Positions 54,811 through 64,000 of a stretch of DNA of 64,000 nucleotides are shown here, one piece after another. The notes under the pieces are model-generated. The model worked only from the letters and a program-made list of their open reading frames with translations. It had not been told where the DNA came from and did not search any database. Source of the DNA: Polytrichum commune (taxonomy: Eukaryota > Streptophyta > Polytrichopsida > Polytrichales > Polytrichaceae); NCBI GenBank assembly GCA_950295325.1, contig OX485805.1:9362501-9426500 (forward strand), in the 5' to 3' direction. Made by a program: the position numbers and the translations under genes. Position 1 is the stretch's first letter. Every line of letters begins with the position of its first letter.

Positions 54811-56922
54811 GTCGACCTATCCTGTTGCGGCTCTATATGGGTAAAGGGTAAGGGTAGTGTGATAAGAAACCACGGGCTTCGGACGGGTAAAACGGGACGT
54901 CAGAACACGAGCTGACGTCCGAAAGATTGGCTCCTAAACTTTCAAACCCACGGTGACCAACAATTTTCCCTCACCAGTGGGAACGACAGAAAACAACCTT
55001 GTGGGTGATCAATCCCACTTCGTTGTCACAAACAACCTTGTGGGTCATTAATCCCACTTCGTTGTCACACAGGAAACAAATTACGATGCAGAAATGAAAT
55101 GTAACTAGCCTCCAAAACCGGCTTGGAATCACACACACAAGAAAAAGACAACGTGTCACAAGCAACCACACATTCGAGTCTTGAAGCCTTCAATTCTTCA
55201 ATCTGTCTGTCTTCTATGGTCGGTCGAAGTCTCAGCTCTTCTTTTAAGAACCAACAGACTTCCCTCCACTCAAACAAGCACAAATCTTGATTGCTAGCTT
55301 TCAAAACAACAAGTGAGATCTCCCATGAATCACAAATCCCTCGTATTTTATTTCATATTCTTCTCAAAACCACTCACACCGTGAGCTTCGAATCCACTTC
55401 TCTCTCTCAACAACTTCTCTCCCACAATAATCACATAACATCTTTCCTTCACCACCTCTCTCTATCCATGCGAGAGACAAAGTTCTATCTTATCCTCATT
55501 ACATGGCTTCTAATCACCCATTGGTCCAAAAAGTAACTCAAGATAAACTAAGTAAGACTAAAAAAGGTAAAGTAAAGGCAACACTAAGAGTAAATTGTGA
55601 GTAAACAAAAGAATAAAGGTAACTATCCACTTCTATCCACTTTTATCCTTTGGTAAAGGTAACTAAGAGTAACTATGAATAAATAAAAAGGTAAGCAACT
55701 TCTATCCACTTCTATCCTTAGGTAATGATAACTAAAATAAACTATAAATAAATAAAAAGGTAATCTACTTCTATTCTTTATTATTTTTCTCTAAGACCAA
55801 GAATCACAATGCAATATTAAATACGTACACATCTATATAGTATACGTATTTACATTACGTCACCGTCGACCTATCATGTTGTGGCTCTATATAGGTCAAG
55901 GGTAAGGGTAGGGTGATACGATACCACAGGCCTCGGACGGGTAAAATGGGACGTCAGAACACGAGCTGACGTCCGAAAGATTGGCTTCTAAACTTTCAAA
56001 CCCACGGTGACCAGCAATCGCGCCTCACCAATGGGAACGACAAAAAACAACCTTGTGGGTCATTAATCCCACTTCGTTGTCACAAACATGAAACAACCTT
56101 GTGGGTCATCAATCCCACTTCGTTGTCACAAACATGAAACGGGGGTTTGTGGTTTCCCACATAACCCGCAACAAATTTACGATGAAAAATACAAATGCAA
56201 CTAGCCTCCAAAATCGGCTTGGAATCACAAAAAAAACACAACGAACAACGCTCTTGAGTCTTGTGAAGTTCTCAAATCTTCAAATCTGTCCGTCTTCTAT
56301 GGTCGGTCGAAGCCTCGGCTCTTCTTTTTTAAGAACCAACAAACCTCCCTCCACTCAAACTAGCACAGATTTCGATTGCTAACTTCAAAACAAACAAGTG
56401 ATATCACTCTTAAAGAAACAACTTTTTGAATCACAACTCCTCAGTATTTTATTTCAAAATTCCTCTCAACACAACACACACCATGCTTCAAATCAAGTCC
56501 CTTCCTCTCTACAACCTCCTCAATACCATAATAACACCACAACTCTCCTCTTCACAATGTCTCTCTCTCCTCAATGCCCGAGACAAAGTTCCATCTAATC
56601 CCCATCACATGGCTTCTAATCACCTATTGGTCCAAAGTAAGTCAAGATAACTAAAAGGCAAGAGTAAACTATGAGTAAACAAAAAGGTAATCTATTTCTA
56701 TCCTTTAGTAAAGGTAACTAAGAGTAAACTATGAGTAGACAAAAAGGTAATCTATTTCTATCCTTTAGTAAAGGTAACTAAGAGTAACTATGAGTAAACA
56801 TAAAGGTAATCTATTTCTATTCTTTAGCAAAGGTAACTAAGAGTAACCTATGGGTACTAAAATCACAATGCAATTCTAAATACGTACACATCTATACAGT
56901 GTACGTATTTACATTACGACAC
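54811..56922 (+). repeat. Tandem duplication of a ~1,053-bp unit
   Basis: Unit 1 (54811-55863) and unit 2 (55864-56922) both start GTCGACCTATC, contain CTCTATAT(G/A)GGT, the near-palindromic ACGTCAGAACACGAGCTGACGT and AACCTTGTGGGT words, and end near ACGTATTTACATTACG. The copies differ at many sites, so this is an old duplication. No coding frame is kept between them. Class unknown; a tandem LTR-like or satellite origin is possible. Confidence 0.8.
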
Positions 56923-57585
56923 CGGTTTACACCATGGACCATGAAGTCGGACCATGGAAGATGGCCTTTTTTTTATGGTCCGACTTGATGGTCCAACTTC
57001 CATGGTCCGATTTCTTAAGAAATCATTTTACAAAGCCTTTGGGCTCCTCACTAGGCGTAAACCAAATGTGAACCAAGAGGAATGACCATGCACCAAAAAA
57101 TGAATGTGTTGAATTTTATTTTTAATATATGCCCAAAAAGGAAGACTTTGGAAAGAAAAGAAAAAAGATTGAAGTTTGACCATTCTCTTGGCTTCTCTTG
57201 TCTTGATCTTCTCTTCCACAATAAAAATTTCATAAAATTTCTATTATAACAACATTTCTCTACCATGGGCCCCTGTTTTATTTTATTTTATTACCATAGC
57301 ACCTCTTTTGCCTCTCCTACCGTAAAACGTGTTGGACCGTGTCAGTAAATAATGTAGGCCTTAAAATATGTCATTTGAAGACCTCAAACTCCATGATCAC
57401 TCTGACATTTTTTCCTTGGTGTAAACCGAAGTGGTTCTGGGACAAGTTCAACAGCCAATCACAGATTTTACAGCGCCCTGGTCCGAGTTCCTGGTCCATG
57501 GCGTAAACAGCCCCTAAGTTTGCAGAGTGAAGTTGGTGGAAGCAGCCGCTTCGAAGATCCTCTAAGCTTACTTGAGTTACAGTCA
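56923..57585. other. Non-coding stretch
   Basis: Contains a small imperfect inverted repeat of GGACCATGGAAG/ATGGTCC words near 56935-57010. Otherwise nothing recognised. Confidence 0.4.
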
Positions 57586-58333
57586 AGTGGATCCCGAATC
57601 AGAGGCAGGAATCAGGAGGAGTCTGTGTGGATCGCCTTTTCTCCGCTCAAAATACCTGGACCTAGAAGCATTTTTTGCATTGTCAAGAACTTAATTCGGA
57701 CCTACAGTAGTCCTCCTTCACAGGGGTTTGGGTTTCTGCTGTCTGTACCGACACCACCATGCTAGGCATCGGCGTTGCCATGATTCTGGAGGTTTCTTGA
57801 CTTCCATCGCTCTGCGTCGGGTTGAGAGTGAGGTCTAAGGCACACAGGCTTCCTGTTTTGGTGACCTCTTTGAACTCGGGAGCACCATCTGCTCTAAGTT
57901 ATTCATCTGGCCGGGGTTTAATTTGTTGCCATCCCGTTGCAAGTGCCATCCACAGTTCGGAGTGGATCCGGAATCAGAGGCAGGACTCAGGAGGAGTCTG
58001 TGTTGATGGCCTTTTCTCCGCTCAAAATACCTGGACCTGGAAGCAATTTTTGCATTGTCAAGGACCTAATTCGGACCTACAGTAGTCCTCCTTCACAGGG
58101 GTTTGGGTTTCTGCTGTCTGTACCGACACCGCTGCTAGGCATCAGCGTTGCCATGATTCTGGAGGTTTCTTGACTTCTATCGCTCTGCGTCGGGTTGAGA
58201 GTGAGGTCTAAGGCACACAGGCTTCCTGTTTTGGTGACCTCTTTGAACTCGGGAGCTCCATCTGCTCTAAGTTATTCATCTGGCCGGGGTTTGATTTGTT
58301 GCCAGCCCGTTGCAAGTGCCATCCACAGTTCGT
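57586..58333 (+). repeat. Tandem duplication of a ~375-bp unit
   Basis: AGTGGATCC(C/G)GAATCAGAGG begins at 57586 and 57961. The second unit ends at …CCATCCACAGTTCG (58333) and is ~97% like the first. Both frames show stops, so I do not call a gene. Confidence 0.85.
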
Positions 58334-58339
58334 CGCGGA

Positions 58340-58620
58340 TCGAGAGACTTTCAGGTGCAGGTGGGAGGTTTTATGAACTTTTTCGGTCCTCATCTGCACT
58401 TCTCAAGTGCAGTGTGTTCGAGGACAAGTTACTTACCATTCTCGAACTGAATCTGACATTTGTGAGCAATGCACTGGATTTGTTGACAATCGCTTGTTCA
58501 ACCATAGATATTAGAGAGTTTCAGGTGAAAGACTCTGTTGAATTCACTGAACAAAGTCAAGTTGGAGGTTCAAAATATGTTGAAAATGTGTCTCTGAAAT
58601 ATATCTTGCTTTTGTTGGTA
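58340..58620 (+). CDS. Possible exon, unknown protein
   Basis: An open frame after the 375-bp repeats reads RFYELFRSSSALLKCSVFED through LLTIACSTIDIREFQV and beyond. It is helical in character. Upstream the frame is only repeat sequence. No recognised domain or partner exon. Confidence 0.3.
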
Positions 58621-58829
58621 CGTATTCGTATAAATGTGTTGTGTGTTGTTATGTCCACCATTTGAATTGAAGGAATGGTCTTACAAGCAATAATGACAGG
58701 TGGGTGCTACACAGTCTATTTGGCAAGGTTGACTTGACTATGCCAAAATTGCTTGGGGAAAAGTCTTGAAAGATGAGGACGAGGCCTCCGTCTATGAGGA
58801 CATCCTCATCAAATTTGACATGATTTAGG

Positions 58830-59335
58830 CCCGCGTACGCAACTCCCATATTATACGCAGGGGGCATCGTACTTAAAACGGCTTAAAGGACGGCTTTTGT
58901 AAAAATTATATCAAATTATATCAAATTAAAATGATCAAAAAGTTGGGTGAAGACCAAATTAAATAAAATGAGATGAAAAAAAAGTTGGGTTGTATATTTA
59001 TTAAGCCTCTCATTAAAATTATAAGCCACGAATAGTTGCCTCCCATTAAAATTATAATTCATTCACAATGTTAAAATTTTATCAAAAAGTCCAAAAAGTT
59101 GGGTAGTTTGACCTATGGTACATGTATTAAAAAAATCATATAATTAGGTTTTTAATGCAATTATATGCTTCAAAATATATTAATTTCCTATATATAATTA
59201 CATTTTTGGATTCCTTGTTAGAAGGGCTACAAGGGTTTCCTACATTAAAACAAATTGTGTCACTCAATATTGGACTAAAACGCATTATAAGTGATTATAA
59301 TCAAGACCATATAATACGGGAGTTGCATACCCGGG
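58830..59335 (-). mobile_element. hAT-type MITE, copy 2 (506 bp)
   Basis: Same family as 50305-50854 but inverted. Ends CCCGCGTACGCAACTCCC and GGGAGTTGCATACCCGGG, with a perfect 8-bp duplication GATTTAGG (58822-58829 and 59336-59343). Confidence 0.88.
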
Positions 59336-59591
59336 GATTTAGGGGGATAACTACCTCCTCTATCATAGATCAAATACAAAGAAGGTGACTTGGAATACTA
59401 ATGTTAGCATTGTTAATCATGCACATGTTACTCATTTTCATTGGAATTTGTGGAATTAAAACATGTTTCATTTATTTAGAATAAAATAACATAAAGTTTA
59501 GTGTGGTTTGTGTAGGAGGAGGAAGACCATATTCAAACTATCTTGCCAATTGATTCTTGCAACATATTTCAGAGTCAAAGTCACTTTGAAG

Positions 59592-59626
59592 ATGGATGCA
59601 AATCAACTCTCCAAAAGAATGAAGCG
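59592..59626 (+). CDS. TIR-NB gene, exon 1
   Basis: ATG 59592 (MDANQLSKRMK), donor GCG|GTAAAT, phase 2. It continues in frame as R|FKYDENGK. The start is chosen because it is the in-frame ATG that joins exon 2 in phase. Confidence 0.6.
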
Positions 59627-62600
59627 GTAAATCCATCATCTTTGTTGGAGTGAGAAGTAGTTTTCACATATTGCCTATCTCTCAATATAATGTCATGTAT
59701 ATCTCCCATGTGGTTGCAATAAATTTTTACACCTTCTGAATTTTGTAATCTTTGTGCTTGCCAACACAGGTTCAAATATGATGAAAATGGCAAGATCATG
59801 TGTTTGTCCTCAAAATACAACATATTTGTTAGCTCTAATAGAGCTCAAGACGAATTTGTAGAGCAATTGTGCATGGACCTAAAGAGACGCAATCGTTTTC
59901 CTTTTGGTAGCACACAAAGACTGCACAAGTTGGGATTTATTTATTTTGATTATCTTGAGATAGCAAAATATGAAATGGTGGTGGTGGTGGTTTCTGAGGA
60001 GTACTTTACATCAATATGGTCACTGATGGAACTCCATGCTATTATGAAAGCAAGTCTTAGTGTGAAAAATGAAAATTTTAAGATTCTTCCTCTTTTTTGG
60101 GGGCTGAATGTCGATGAGTTTTGTAATAGGCAAAAAGGATGGTTCAAGGTGTGGGAGGAGATGGCCACGTTCAATGTCTCAATGGAAACCACTTTGGATG
60201 ATTGGAAACAATCTCTAAACTTGATACTTGATTCTAATGGCTTGGTATATAATCAAGATTCAAAATTAGAAGGACTCGTCGCTTATCGGAATGAGATCAT
60301 ATCGTACATATGCAAGGTTGTACCACCGGCCATGAACTACTTGGATAAATTACACTTTCAAAGGCGCTCAAAACTATGTCAGGTAATATTATTTGATGGT
60401 GTTTCCCAAGGTTGCCATGTTAGTCATTCTTAGATTTGCTTCAAGAGTTTAATATGGGATTTTTAGGTTGTCATTATTGGTCCCAAATTGAAAAGTGCGT
60501 CCTTAAATAGTCTCAAAATCATCAAAAAGTCTCCAATTACTGAATATAGTGTTTTATGTGCATGTCAATATTAGAATTGAACTATAATCAACACAGGTTT
60601 TGAATGAGATCGAGTTGACTTAGATACATGTACTGCATTAGTTTTTTTTTTAATTGTTACAAATACTCAATGTTGTTAATGTACTTCTAGTTTAAGCCCT
60701 TTAAAATAACACAGTAGTCTAATTTGACGGTCATTCTCATGTGGTGACTTCACTAGGTTGTACGCCAACATTTTGAAAAAATTCCATATTCTACTGAGAT
60801 TCCCGGTGTTCGTGTGATGGGTTTGTATGGTATGAGGCATAATTGGCGGAAGACTTTGCTATGCAAAGATATGTGTCATGAATTGGATGGTGAATTCGAT
60901 GGGAGGGTGTGCCATCTGCAATTGGACAACCAAAGTGAACATTTGTTATTGAGAAGAGTGTTGACTACATTGACAAATCCATTGACAAATGCATTGACAA
61001 ATCCATTGACAAATCCAAATATACCAGAGATTGTTCAAGAAATTGGGAAGGAAGAGGTATGGGTCTTTTCACCTACAATGATATTTTGGACAAATTAGAC
61101 TTTAAGCCCTTCATTTCATGAGTTAGTAAGAAAATAATAGCTTGCATCCATATATGTGTATTGAAGGCAACTTAGGATGTGAAACATGATGTCAAGAGGA
61201 CTACGTAAAATGATTCACATGATGTTTCTTCATTATATATATATATATATATATTTTTAATTCACATCCTTTTTTTTTTGGTAGAATACGTACAAGTTGC
61301 ACCCAAGAGCATTTATTTGTCTCCCACTTATGTTTTGGGTGTATGTGCAGTGTCGAAACATCCTTTTCAAGGATATGATTTGGAAGCAAAAGACCTTCCT
61401 AACAATTGACAATGTTCAGGATGATCCTCATTCTTTAATGCAAGCGAACATGTTTCTCCAAGCACCTTTTGTTGAGGGAAGTTGGGTGATTGTAACATCC
61501 CGCTCCAAAGAAACTCTTAGAAGTCTTAACATAGATGAAAATGCATGTTTTGAATTGCTAGAAATTTGCAACGTTGGTGGCAGTTTGGCAAAAAGGGAAT
61601 GGAAATTATCAGAAGTAAATTCCCTCTCTAAATTAAAACAACCTGAATGCAGCCCCCACATTCAAAGTCACTTTCAATCGTCGCCGCAAACTCAGCAGGG
61701 ATTCACCTTCAAGCCAGACAAGAACAAGAAAGCCTCTTTGTCTCTTCAGGTTCAAACTGAAAGTGTAGAACCTTTATCAGAGGGTATGACCTCAGATGTC
61801 ACAATGTCTGTTGAAGAACTGGAATCAATGCCACAGATGATCCAGCCCATGGATATAGTCCATGACCCCACTTCATGCAATGAGGGCTCGAAAGAATCAT
61901 CCTCTCCGGTTCTTTCATCATTTTGTGAAGAGTTGCACAGATTGACAAGATCTTTGTCATTAAGAAAAGTTCCCACACCGAGGGAGCAAAGTGCCAACCT
62001 CACTCTAGACCACTTCTTGGACAACCATCACTTGCACAACCCTGAGGCTATGTTAATTGCAGGAAGGGTGCAAGTAAGTAATCGTCAATCAGTGCAATTT
62101 GTGTTCAAAGATGGCGAAGAGCTGGCCCAAGTAGTTGGGGTGGGTTGTTTTGGTCAGCATGCAGTTGTCAACATCATCAAATCACTCAAAGTGCAAGTTG
62201 TGCACGATGAAGACGCCTGGCATCAGATTTGGAACGAAGCAATAATAGGAGGAAGTTCATCCCAATTGATGACCTTCTTGAAAAACTCTAGATCTCAATC
62301 GACAGTTGATGATGTCACCACACTTGACAATTTATCGAGCCAAAGGTTAGCGAAGCAATTTGGCGTCGGCTTAGAATGTGATTCACATCTCCAATCTTCT
62401 GTTAAAGTGCACAACCAAGAAAAAGGGAGACGAGAATTCTTGATACTGATGTTTGCCAGGTACCTACTGCTTGACGAGATTCTTGAGACAAAGTGTCATG
62501 ATGACTATCCCGAAGCTTTTGAGCAGAATTTTCCATTTTGTGAAGAATCTTTTGCACTGAGAAAATCTGCAAACCTCCCCGATGGAGTAAATAGTGGAGA

Positions 62601-63762
62601 ATGGATATGGACATCAACATTGTGGGCGAACTTGTGGAACTATTTGCCAGGTTTGGTTAAAAATGTTGGCAACACGCAACTTGGTACTGGAAGAGGAGGA
62701 ATCGGTGACGGTGGACATGGGCATGACGGTGATGGTGGTGATGGTGGACGAGATCGCGACGAAAGCTCTGGAGGAGATGGAGTGCTGCCTCTTCCTCCCC
62801 CAGATTTAGACCTTGAGAACGACGGGTTCGCAATAGTTGAGGTCCATCCTGGCTATGGAGGTCGATGGGACAACAAAGACTTGGTGGACAAGGATTTGCA
62901 AGTCTCCACCATCACCCCAATCTTGACGTTTCGTTTTGAGAAGAGCAAGCAAAGGCGAGAACTCAACGTGGTCCTTTGTGTGACATTTGATCTTGGTGAG
63001 GTCGTTGGGCCTAAACCCAGGGATGAAGAAGAACTTCGGTTTGGGTGGTTCCATGATAACCTGAGGATGTCTTTACAAAGCTCGGACGATGATGCAGCAT
63101 TCTTGAAATCAGACCGTCAAGTTGTGGATGAGCGAGACATCTCAACAACAACGTCAAGTACAAGTTCTTCAATCACCTCCAATCCATTCCATGTATCATT
63201 TGAAGCACCCGGATGTTCGAGATCGTCGCCCAGCTCATTTATTGGCTTGATGGGGACCCTGGGGATCTCAAAAGATTTCAAGTCTCGAAACACCCAAGTG
63301 ATGGAAATGGCAAGCCAGATGATCAACAAGCAAGTTCTGGGGGGATTCCACTACCAAGACAGGAGCACCGCGAACAAAAATTCTAAACTTGCCTTCAGGT
63401 ATGTGTTTCCAAGTATCCCAAAGGACAGGGTGATTCACGATGACACAACACGCAACATTTACATGGTAAGCGGCCTAGGCAGCACCATTTCTCCAACTGT
63501 AAGAGGGACATGGCATCAACTAAACATGAGTGAAGCTTCTCCTTATACTTTCCACTCTAGTCGTAGATTTTATGAGATCTTAGCATCCAAAAGAAAAGGA
63601 TTACTCAAAGATTGTAAGAGTTTTGAGCAGACATACGACTTAAAACTGTACATTAACCATGCTATGACACATATCTATGAGTATATTGGAAAACGCAACA
63701 TCTTGGAAGGACTCGATAAAAGCTGTCACTTGCTTGACGTCGGTAGTGTTCAAGAAGAATGA
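59592..63762 (+). CDS. TIR / degenerate NB-ARC gene with novel C-terminal region (1119 aa, four exons)
   Basis: Exons 59592-59626, 59770-60382, 60757-61056 and 61351-63762 join in phase with no stop. Residues ~20-175 are a TIR domain: YNIFVSSNRAQDEF takes the place of the usual YDVFLSFRG, and the putative NADase Glu is kept in SIWSLMELHAI. Exon 3 has the NB-ARC start GLYGMRHNWRKTL, a P-loop with the Gly residues mostly lost but KT kept. Exon 4 has a Walker-B-like FLTIDNV and RNBS-B GSWVIVTSR, then leaves the NB-ARC pattern. GLPL, MHD and LRRs are absent. The last ~730 residues match nothing I know. This looks like a plant immune-receptor relative with an unusual architecture. More 5' exons are possible. 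Confidence 0.8.
59770..60382 (+). CDS. TIR-NB gene, exon 2 (TIR domain)
   Basis: Acceptor AACACAG before 59770 and donor CAG|GTAATA at 60382. Holds the whole TIR domain and its C-terminal extension (VVPPAMNYLDKLHFQRR). Confidence 0.8.
60757..61056 (+). CDS. TIR-NB gene, exon 3 (start of NB-ARC)
   Basis: Acceptor TTCACTAG before 60757, donor GAG|GTATGG at 61056, phase 0 at both ends. Degenerate P-loop near its start. Near its end a 12/15-bp microsatellite encodes LTNPLTNALTNPLTNP. Confidence 0.75.
61351..63762 (+). CDS. TIR-NB gene, exon 4 (NB-ARC remnant plus unknown region)
   Basis: Acceptor TATGTGCAG before 61351 continues in phase. The frame is open 54 bp further up, but that part looks like the intron's pyrimidine-rich end. 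After the RNBS-B block come a low-complexity stretch, a helical region (LTLDHFLDNHHLHN), a Gly/Asp-rich linker (GIGDGGHGHDGDGGDGG, ~62697-62750) and a final globular-looking part ending LLDVGSVQEE. Confidence 0.8.
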   Translation, partial: CRNILFKDMIWKQKTFLTIDNVQDDPHSLMQANMFLQAPFVEGSWVIVTSRSKETLRSLNIDENACFELLEICNVGGSLAKREWKLSEVNSLSKLKQPECSPHIQSHFQSSPQTQQGFTFKPDKNKKASLSLQVQTESVEPLSEGMTSDVTMSVEELESMPQMIQPMDIVHDPTSCNEGSKESSSPVLSSFCEELHRLTRSLSLRKVPTPREQSANLTLDHFLDNHHLHNPEAMLIAGRVQVSNRQSVQFVFKDGEELAQVVGVGCFGQHAVVNIIKSLKVQVVHDEDAWHQIWNEAIIGGSSSQLMTFLKNSRSQSTVDDVTTLDNLSSQRLAKQFGVGLECDSHLQSSVKVHNQEKGRREFLILMFARYLLLDEILETKCHDDYPEAFEQNFPFCEESFALRKSANLPDGVNSGEWIWTSTLWANLWNYLPGLVKNVGNTQLGTGRGGIGDGGHGHDGDGGDGGRDRDESSGGDGVLPLPPPDLDLENDGFAIVEVHPGYGGRWDNKDLVDKDLQVSTITPILTFRFEKSKQRRELNVVLCVTFDLGEVVGPKPRDEEELRFGWFHDNLRMSLQSSDDDAAFLKSDRQVVDERDISTTTSSTSSSITSNPFHVSFEAPGCSRSSPSSFIGLMGTLGISKDFKSRNTQVMEMASQMINKQVLGGFHYQDRSTANKNSKLAFRYVFPSIPKDRVIHDDTTRNIYMVSGLGSTISPTVRGTWHQLNMSEASPYTFHSSRRFYEILASKRKGLLKDCKSFEQTYDLKLYINHAMTHIYEYIGKRNILEGLDKSCHLLDVGSVQEE

Positions 63763-64000
63763 TGCTTCTTTGTGTGTCAACATTATATACACAAGAGATG
63801 TCGGCTCCATTGGTACCAGCCCTATTTATAGAAGGCCAGGAAACTAGGCAGTGTTCAGCTGTCAACATGCTCAATATTCAAAGGGCACAATTGTATATTG
63901 ATCTAAGAATATAAGTTGAGAAATGTTTTGTTGGATCTACACCTTTGTGTGACCAGTGTCTTCAAGTTTTCAAAGCTTAAATTTTTTTTTGCTGCACCAC
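63763..64000 (+). other. 3' flank of the TIR-NB gene
   Basis: No coding frame or repeat. Probably the 3' UTR. Confidence 0.5.

Noticed and set aside
57520-58665. Protein-coding gene over the 375-bp repeats
   Set aside because: Frames are short, broken and shared only because of duplication; only 58340-58620 has weak exon-like character.

Overview
The window looks like nuclear DNA of a land plant. It holds spliced genes with GT..AG introns, short TTTAGGG (plant telomere type) runs, a TIR-NB resistance-like gene, and many plant transposon classes: Ty3/gypsy, hAT, CACTA-like, MITEs and a tRNA-derived SINE. The kinase, ParB/methyltransferase and truncated TIR-NB genes feel more like a bryophyte, lycophyte or fern genome than a flowering plant. 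That is inference; no single feature settles the species.

Layout. 1-3690: copy 1 of a repeated segment ('A'), cut by a solo LTR with a perfect 5-bp target duplication and carrying a broken short gene. 4071-4435: a 126-bp tandem repeat. 5266-12327 (minus): a multi-exon gene with an N-terminal ParB-like domain (DGNHR motif), a charged coiled coil and a C-terminal beta-class N4/N6 DNA-methyltransferase-like domain. It has three in-frame stops and a large intron holding a CACTA-like element, which itself holds a SINE. Its 5' side abuts a 192-bp satellite (12365-14990). 15115-42713: a composite element bounded by near-identical ~245-bp terminal inverted repeats beginning CAGGGTTGTCTAT. It holds an 11.3-kb gypsy element with identical LTRs (16250-27561), an unusual protein kinase gene, segment A copy 2 with an intact small gene, a coiled-coil/degenerate RING gene with two in-frame stops, and an intact-looking hAT transposase (minus). 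The kinase, RING-like and transposase genes share one promoter plan: a G/C-rich array of a ~21-bp 'GTCCGCC..CGTTCC' motif followed by a TATA box.

42714-46500 is a decayed second gypsy copy, followed by a broken Myb/trihelix-like gene. 47.3-59.3 kb is mostly non-coding with MITEs (two hAT-type copies in opposite orientation with perfect 8-bp duplications), several tandem duplications and two possible exon fragments. 59592-63762 is a four-exon TIR / degenerate NB-ARC gene with an unrecognised ~730-residue C-terminal region.

The two most interesting systems are the plant ParB-methyltransferase fusion and the large hAT-like element with cargo genes under a shared promoter design. Exon boundaries were read by eye from splice signals and reading phase and are predictions.
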